Source: Coix lacryma-jobi var. lacryma-jobi (taxonomy: Eukaryota > Streptophyta > Magnoliopsida > Poales > Poaceae). From it: DNA of 64,000 nt. A program made the position numbers and the translations under genes. The notes beneath the pieces are model-generated. The model ran no database searches. It was given only the letters and a program-made list of their open reading frames with translations, and was not told where the DNA came from. The stretch lies in the NCBI GenBank assembly GCA_009763385.1, contig CM019831.1, forward strand, positions 84,231,845 through 84,295,844, given 5' to 3'. Of this stretch, positions 58,191 to 64,000 are shown in pieces. Position 1 is the first letter of the stretch. Every line of letters begins with the position of its first letter.

Positions 58191-59918
58191 TGTTGACACT
58201 CCTTAATGGAATCACCCTAAGAATGAACCTCATAAACAATAACCTAGTGAAGGCACTAAGGAGTGTACGAGACACTACTAGCATCACTTAACGTCAAGTT
58301 GTCATCCCCAACATGAAGCTAGCAATGTGATTATATCAAAGCACTGGATCTAAAGATAAATATTTACCCGCAAGCGCACATATAAATACACCCGTTGTAG
58401 AAGCATTTCACCCAAGCTAGTCTCCGGTATCGTTATTTATATTTAGCCTAGAGACTAATCAATTCAAAGTATGATGGTACTATACTAGTGAGGACTTAAC
58501 AACAATTAATGTGACACACACTTATGATAAAGACTGATAACACACTCATTACTCTAAACAGGGATCAGATAGTAGAATAAATGATAATGATAAATGATAA
58601 ATGATAACAGAGAGCAGATCAATCAAAGATAATCCTAGAACAGTACTACCTAGCAAGTGATGATTAGAACATGCAGTAATAAGAAATATTCCTAAGTTAT
58701 TCTAATTGCAAGTCATAGTATATATTGATTAATGCAAACATATTTGGCAGTCATAGGCTAGGTCATATCATATTTATAATCAAGAGGCAACTCCATAGTA
58801 AAGGTGCCAAACAGAGTAACCCCTAAACCAAGAGTTAACTGAGCCATATTGAACACTACATTCGGGAGGTGGAATACAAAGGACTCAACAGGAGTGTCAC
58901 ACCCGCGATCTACCACTCTATCCGAAACGTAGGACGCATTCGCAGATAAATAGTGTATAGGCACCACGCCTACATAGTATCTATCACCCACCCAATGATC
59001 ATTAAGATGAGCGCTATATAGACATGAGTATAAACATAATGGTGATCTACTATGCCAAATATATAATCAAAGCACACTAGAAGCAATATAATTAAGAATA
59101 TAATTATTGATGTCTTAGTCATATCAATTGTATTGCTATCTAGAACATAGAGATGAACAATAAGGTGAATTAGATCATTGAGAAGAACTATAGTACGAAC
59201 TAGAACATGAACTGGATTATGAACTAGAAGATGAACTAGACGATGAACTAGAACATAAACAATGATGAACAAAGATGAACTAGAAGAGTAATTATGAACT
59301 AGAAACATAATTAGATCCATAATGTTAATACAAGAGAGAAGATCTTGGGTTTACCGAGCCTTCTCGTGACTAGATCCGGAATCCAAGCGAAGCTTGCCTC
59401 CTCTAATCCTATTCTATCTAACTAATCTAGGTAGATGTAGTTGTAGGGCTTCTGATTGATCTCCTTCTCTGGTGATGGCCTAATCTGATGAGTGAGATGA
59501 TGATGATCTGATCTAATTCTATCTGATCTGATGATCTGGAGAGGGGGGGGGGTCTTGGGATGCTTATATAGCCCTGGGCGAGGAACCGTGGCCGTTGGAT
59601 CAAACCGAGCTTAGGTACGGCTGAGATGCATCCTCGTAGGCGGTGGAGGAAGGTTCCAGAAGGCAGTGTCCAGCGGAGCCAGGGGCAGACCACCTGGTCG
59701 TGTCTCGGGGTGCCCGACCTCCTGGTGTCCTCTATATCCTTCTAGAATAATCCTGATGCAATTTGTGTTGATTTCCTGGTTTAGTCCCTGCAGAATCACA
59801 ATTCACCAAAACTCATGGAATATTGTCAATTGAAACCCTAAACCTTTGTTGGTGATTGAATTCATGCCCTTTTCATATTTATTTATCCTTTAATTGTGAT
59901 AGATAACCCGTGTCAACA
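58191..59918 (-). repeat. 5' LTR of the non-autonomous Athila-like element
   Basis: This 1,728-bp LTR is shorter than its partner, mainly by two deletions of about 30-45 bp in the GC-rich part near 59690-59760. A minus-strand TATA box lies at 59564-59570. Confidence 0.85.
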
Positions 59919-61267
59919 ACCGGTAGAAGTCGGGCAACCTTCATGTTACCCGTGAGTAATAGGTGGTTACTCGACCTTTAACGGAAAATTGCGAGTATGT
60001 GAGAGAACTGAGTGTTGTGGATAATGGAGATCGGCAGATTCTTGTAGTGTTGTGCTACAGTATTTCTAGCCGTGTCGTATGAGAAAACAATATCATGCTA
60101 AGACAACCCTCTTGTCATGTTGAACGCATGTCCCACATTTAGCTGGAAGGATAACTCGTTCCGACCGCGAAGCCGCTCATTGATCCAGGCTGGCTCTCGA
60201 ACCCCACGCATCTACCGAAGCCACGAAGGCGGTATTGGGACGCTGGGGCACAAAAAGTAAGACCCGGGTGACGGTGGTGAAGTCCAACTCCTTGGCAGTC
60301 GGGCTTGCCTCCGGGTATGTTGGTGGCAGTCGAGTCCACGGCTTCCTGGAACGGTGTTGTGGTTATCTGTAGCTCACCTGATCCGTGAGTGTGGTTTGTG
60401 TGGGAAATAAAAATCACCAGCTAGTTAGGAATCGATTATAATCGCCATCGTTCCTGGATAGTGAGCACTTGACTTGAACACTGCTCTATCTTGGTACTGA
60501 AGGTATGGAACACGTGACAGTTATCATGATACTGTTGGCAATTGTTATTTGGTCTGTTTGTTATATCGTGGTGATTGACTAAATCACTACCATGACTGTT
60601 TTTAGTACAAGAGCTAATCTAGTTAAACAGGTTAATCACTATTCTAAACTTGCAGCTAGTAAGTAAGAGAACATGTAACTTAACTATTATGCTTTTACGC
60701 AAAATACTAAGTTACACCAGCTCCACTATTATGCTAGCCTTGCATACTCCTTGGTGTCGATTATTTTTGGTTTATGACAGGTAAGTCTAGCTGAGTACCT
60801 TCTCGTACTCAGGGCTTTGTTCCCCTTGTTGTTGCAGATGGTCTGGTTTTCTATGGCTATTGCATCAATTATCTCTGCCCTGCGTTGGGAGACAACTAGG
60901 CCCTGGGCAATGGTCAGCTCTATCCGTCCCTTTTTCTTTTGTCGGACATGACTACTGAATGGCACTTTAATAGACTACGTATGCGTGTTTTCAAACTACG
61001 TTTCAAGGTTAAGCTTCCGCAACTAAATTAGATACTTGGTTTGTAATAACTAATGTTGCTACTCCGATGGATTTATGTAAACGTTGTCGTGCGATCGGTA
61101 TCCATTGAATTATTACGATCCTATGTTGTTGATGTTGGAATGGTTTGAAATCCTTCGAGATTTCATGGACTACCGGGTTTATATGGGCTCAGGTGTGCAA
61201 CTTCACTGCTTTGGTGGAGAATTTCATACTTGTGCTCTTATAAATTGGTCGGTTCTGTTACAGTGAC

Positions 61268-62600
61268 GATGAAGCAACCACCTGGAGGATGACAGGTGGG
61301 GCCGACCGGCCCCACCCCCAGGGCGGCCGGCCTGGGCCAGGACCCCCCTCGGCCCATCTTCATGGAGCGTGACCTAATCGACCTCCTCGACGCATCTAAG
61401 CCCTTGATCAAGGTCGGTTTGATCCGAAGGTCACGGTTCATCCCACCGGGCTATATAAGCAACCCCAAACCCCCCTCCCTGAAGCGAATCCTCAGATATT
61501 GATCAGATCTATCTTCATTAGGAATTAGAGAGACATAGTTAGGGATTCAGAGATTAGAGATTAGATTAAAAGCTCTACTTCGAGATTAGAATTAGAATTA
61601 GATAGAAACAAGTAGAGTTGAGCGTGGCTCAGGATTCCGGATCGTCATCAGGAGTTCTGGTAATTCTTGTATTTGACTTTGTGCTATTTAAATTATCATT
61701 ATGTTTCTCTTTATTATGTTCTTTGTTTATTCTAGTTATATGCTTGATATAGTTCTTATTGATAGTAAGTTCATACATATCTTCGTAAAGCGCTTAGTTT
61801 GATTCCAAATTGGATTAAGTGGTCGATATAATGTAGGCATGGTGCTTAGATTATGTTTACCTACGAATGCACCCTATTCTCCGGGCTAGCAAGTGGTAGA
61901 TCGCGAGGGTGACTTTTATAGCCTTGTTGAGTCCTTTGTAGTCCACTCCCCGAGTCTAGGACAAGTAGAACCTAGTTACACTGAAGGAATTACTCTGGAT
62001 ATGAACTTCTTTCGTAATGTTCCTTATGTATGGGTGGATGATTAATTGTGCTATATATGATATCATATTCTAGGACTAACTTAGACTTAATAGAAGTAAT
62101 ATAACTTAGGAGTCTAATCTCTTAACGTATCAATTAGTTCTCAATTCTGCTTGATCATATGAGTCTCTCTCTCTAATTATGAATTCCCTGCTAGTCTCTG
62201 TTATTTACCTTAATTATCATTATCCTTTTGCCTTAACCCTGTATTAGATGAGTGATTAGATTCATGTCTAATTATATATGTTTGCAATTCTAAAGCCATA
62301 TCATTCTTATTCTTAACCTTGTTAAGCTCCCGATGGTAGAATTATAAATAACGATACCTGGAACATTCCTGGGTGAAATGCTACAACGGGTGTATTTTAT
62401 CTGTGCGCTTGCGGATAACCTTTATTTCATATCTTATCAAAGTGTCGTGCTATAAATACTCTCACATCTCTAGTGTTGCTGCTAGTGGTGACAGCCTAGC
62501 GTTAGAGTGATGCTGTGAAATGTCTACCCACATTTCTTGGCATTAGTACTGGGGGTAGATTCTAACCTACTCTTGGCATCGATGCTAAGAAATGCCAACA
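61268..62600 (+). repeat. Right part of the outer Athila-like 5' LTR
   Basis: It continues the LTR begun at 48162. It has a TATATAA box at 61452-61458, then a region matching the LTR at 42300 (GTGCTACA/TTTTATCTGTGCGCTTGCG). It ends CCAACA, 8 nt before the primer site. Confidence 0.8.
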
Positions 62601-62608
62601 AGCATTTC

Positions 62609-62626
62609 TGGCGCCGTTGCCGGGGA
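62609..62626 (+). other. Primer binding site, tRNA-Asp, perfect
   Basis: TGGCGCCGTTGCCGGGGA is an exact 18-nt complement of the plant tRNA-Asp 3' end including CCA. This primer is characteristic of Athila-like elements. Confidence 0.92.
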
Positions 62627-62834
62627 GCTTTCATGAACTTTTATATGGCTACAAAAGAATTCACCAAACATATATACTTTAGATAAGAATCATCACCTCT
62701 GTCTTTACAGGATTACCCGTGTTCTACTTTTGTTTATATCTTATACAGGGTAATACAGGTTCAGTTGTGATCAAACACTATTCTATCAAAAAGCAACTCA
62801 ACCTAGAAGAAGATCGAGTCAGGTAGTGAAGACG

Positions 62835-63947
62835 ATGGCCAACAAGACTTTGCTAGAGTTCTCTGCTCCCAACATTGGAAACATCCGAACTGGACCAACA
62901 CTCCATACAGATAACTTAGAGTTTGAGCTCAAACCAAGCCTTATCAACCTAGTCCAAGCTACTACATTCAGTGGAAAAGCACAAGAAGATGCTATTGCCC
63001 ATCTGCTGGTTTTCATGGAGATCGGAAGCACCATCATCATCAAGAACATTGCCCAAGACATCATACTTCTTCGGTTATTCCCATTCTCACTGAAGGGAAG
63101 AGGGAAGTAGTGGTTCTACGCTAATAAGGCTGACATCAACACATGGGACAAATGTTCAGAAGCTTTTCTATCAAGGTTTTTCCCTATAGGCAAATCCAAA
63201 GCCTTAAGAGGAAAGATTATAAGTTTTTAGCAGCATAGAGGAGAAACCATTCCAGAAGCTTGGGATCGCTTTCAAGACTACATTTCAGAATGCCCGCACC
63301 ATGGAATAGAAAATTGGTTGCTCATGCATAGATTCTACAGTGGACTCACTCAAAAGTCACGTGAGCAACTAGATGCTACTGCTGGAGGATCATTTATGTC
63401 ACTTACTCCTGGGAAAGCTGAAGTTCTTATGGAAAAGATAGCTAAGAATCAGAGCTAGAAACAAGACAAGAATCAAAGCTGTCACCAGATGGAGGAAGCC
63501 CCAGAAGAAGTTAAGGCACTGACAACAAAGATGGATGTGTTACTAGGATGGTTAGACCAACGCGAGAAATACAAAAGAGATCATCAAGCTATTCAAGATG
63601 CATTCGACACTCAGACTAGATGTGAAGAGAATAATCAAGACAATGCGAACATGATCAACAACTCTTCTACACTACGAGAGCGAGGATGGAATCAACACGC
63701 CACTTATCAAGGTAAGTCCTCAGACAATTTCAATTCTTCCCATTTTAAGCCAATGCCTTTAAGAGACATAATTGTAGAATAGGCTAGAGTTAATGACACT
63801 ATTATTAGGAAGCTTGTTTTCAAACATAAAGCCTTAGAGGATATAAATGCAAAAATGGATGAGTTTTCTTCTGCTCTAAAAGAACAAACCAATATAAATA
63901 AAAAAGATAGAGTTATATTTAGCCAAATTGGCTGCTGTTTTGCCTGT
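62835..63947 (+). pseudogene. Athila-like gag of the outer element
   Basis: The ATG at 62835 starts MANKTLLEFSAP, with FELKPSLINLVQ, LLRLFPFSL, FYANKADINTWDKCSEAF, FQDYISECPHHGIENWLLM and AGGSFMSL in the same order as in the element at 51467. In-frame TAGs occur at 63108-63110, near 63227, near 63456 and at 63780-63782. There is no zinc knuckle before the window ends. This copy is dead. Confidence 0.82.
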
Positions 63948-64000
63948 TGCCACTAACCCTGAGCAGACACAAGCTATAACTACAAGAGGTAGGAAGGTCA

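Larger units (their letters stand above)
51467..59918 (-). mobile_element. Non-autonomous Athila-like retrotransposon, complete
   Basis: LTRs at 51467-53293 (3') and 58191-59918 (5') bound 4.9 kb of internal DNA. Flanks ACTGG (51462-51466) and ACCGG (59919-59923) are a target duplication with one change. The uninterrupted relative at 28980-33114 has ACCGG at the matching spot (30334-30330), confirming the site. There is a tRNA-Asp primer site and a polypurine tract. Coding content is gag plus two retropepsin domains. No reverse transcriptase, RNase H or integrase was found, so mobility must depend on a helper. Confidence 0.88.
48647..61262 (+). mobile_element. Del/Tekay-like solo LTR split by an Athila-like element
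   Basis: The start is TATAACACC (TG to TA change) and the end is GGTCGGTTCTGTTACA. Flanks GTCAC (48642-48646) and GTGAC (61263-61267) are a 5-bp duplication with one mismatch. Without the element at 51467-59918 and one TSD copy, the LTR is about 4,159 bp, close to the 4,135 bp of the solo LTR at 28980-33114, which is the same subfamily in the opposite orientation. Its GC-rich zone (49300-50190) has overlapping open frames without domains. No internal retrotransposon sequence remains. Confidence 0.82.
48162..64000 (+). mobile_element. Athila-like element, split LTR plus gag, runs off the window
   Basis: The LTR begins at 48162 (TATTGACGG, probably TG mutated to TA) and runs to 48646. It resumes at 61268 after a 12.6-kb nested insertion and ends ATGCCAACA at 62600. 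A perfect tRNA-Asp primer site and gag follow. The LTR net length is about 1.8 kb, matching the related element at 51467. Its 3' half lies beyond the window. Confidence 0.8.

Overview
This window looks like repeat-rich nuclear DNA from a grass, probably a panicoid. The signs are grass MITE families, Del/Tekay-type LTRs of about 4 kb that start TGTAACACC, Athila-like elements primed by tRNA-Asp, a Sirevirus-type LTR, a chromovirus-like Ty3/gypsy element, a CACTA element, and one gene with GC-rich plant exons. The species cannot be named from sequence alone. Only one host gene is clearly complete, serine hydroxymethyltransferase (SHMT, minus strand, 18142-22382). A second host gene, RALF-like (1408-1633), is cut by a retrotransposon.

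Layout. 1-1407: AT-rich DNA with MITEs and the presumed RALF promoter. 1408-1633: signal peptide and propeptide of a RALF-like peptide, cut just before its first mature cysteine. 1634-9157: a nearly full Ty3/gypsy element on the minus strand, with LTRs at 1634-2446 and 8346-9157. 9158-13407: a Ty1/copia element on the minus strand whose 3' part is replaced by gypsy sequence, so it shares the LTR at 8346-9157. 13408-17700: MITE-dense DNA, including a MITE inside a MITE, plus tandem duplications. 18142-22382: SHMT in four exons, whose lengths sum to 471 codons plus a stop. 23694-27565 and 28980-33114: two Del/Tekay-like solo LTRs, the second with a perfect 5-bp target duplication. 33381-41242: a 5'-truncated CACTA element with a decayed TNP2 gene and a better-preserved TNP1-like gene. 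41243-43557: 3' end of an Athila-like element. 43558-48161: copia DNA with a Sirevirus-type LTR and a broken gag.

From 46.7 kb to the end there is a four-level nest. A copia gag is interrupted by an Athila-like element (LTR from 48162, continuing past the window). That LTR is split by a Del/Tekay solo LTR (48647-61262). The solo LTR is in turn split by a complete non-autonomous Athila-like element (51467-59918), which encodes gag and two consecutive retropepsin-like domains but no reverse transcriptase or integrase.

The genes do not form a working system. Almost every transposon reading frame carries nonsense codons or frameshifts. I found no convincing new functional system. The most unusual observations are the copia-gypsy chimera at about 9262, the tandem protease domains at 54979-56214, the RALF gene cut between its recognition motif and its cysteine core, and the dated nest of insertions.
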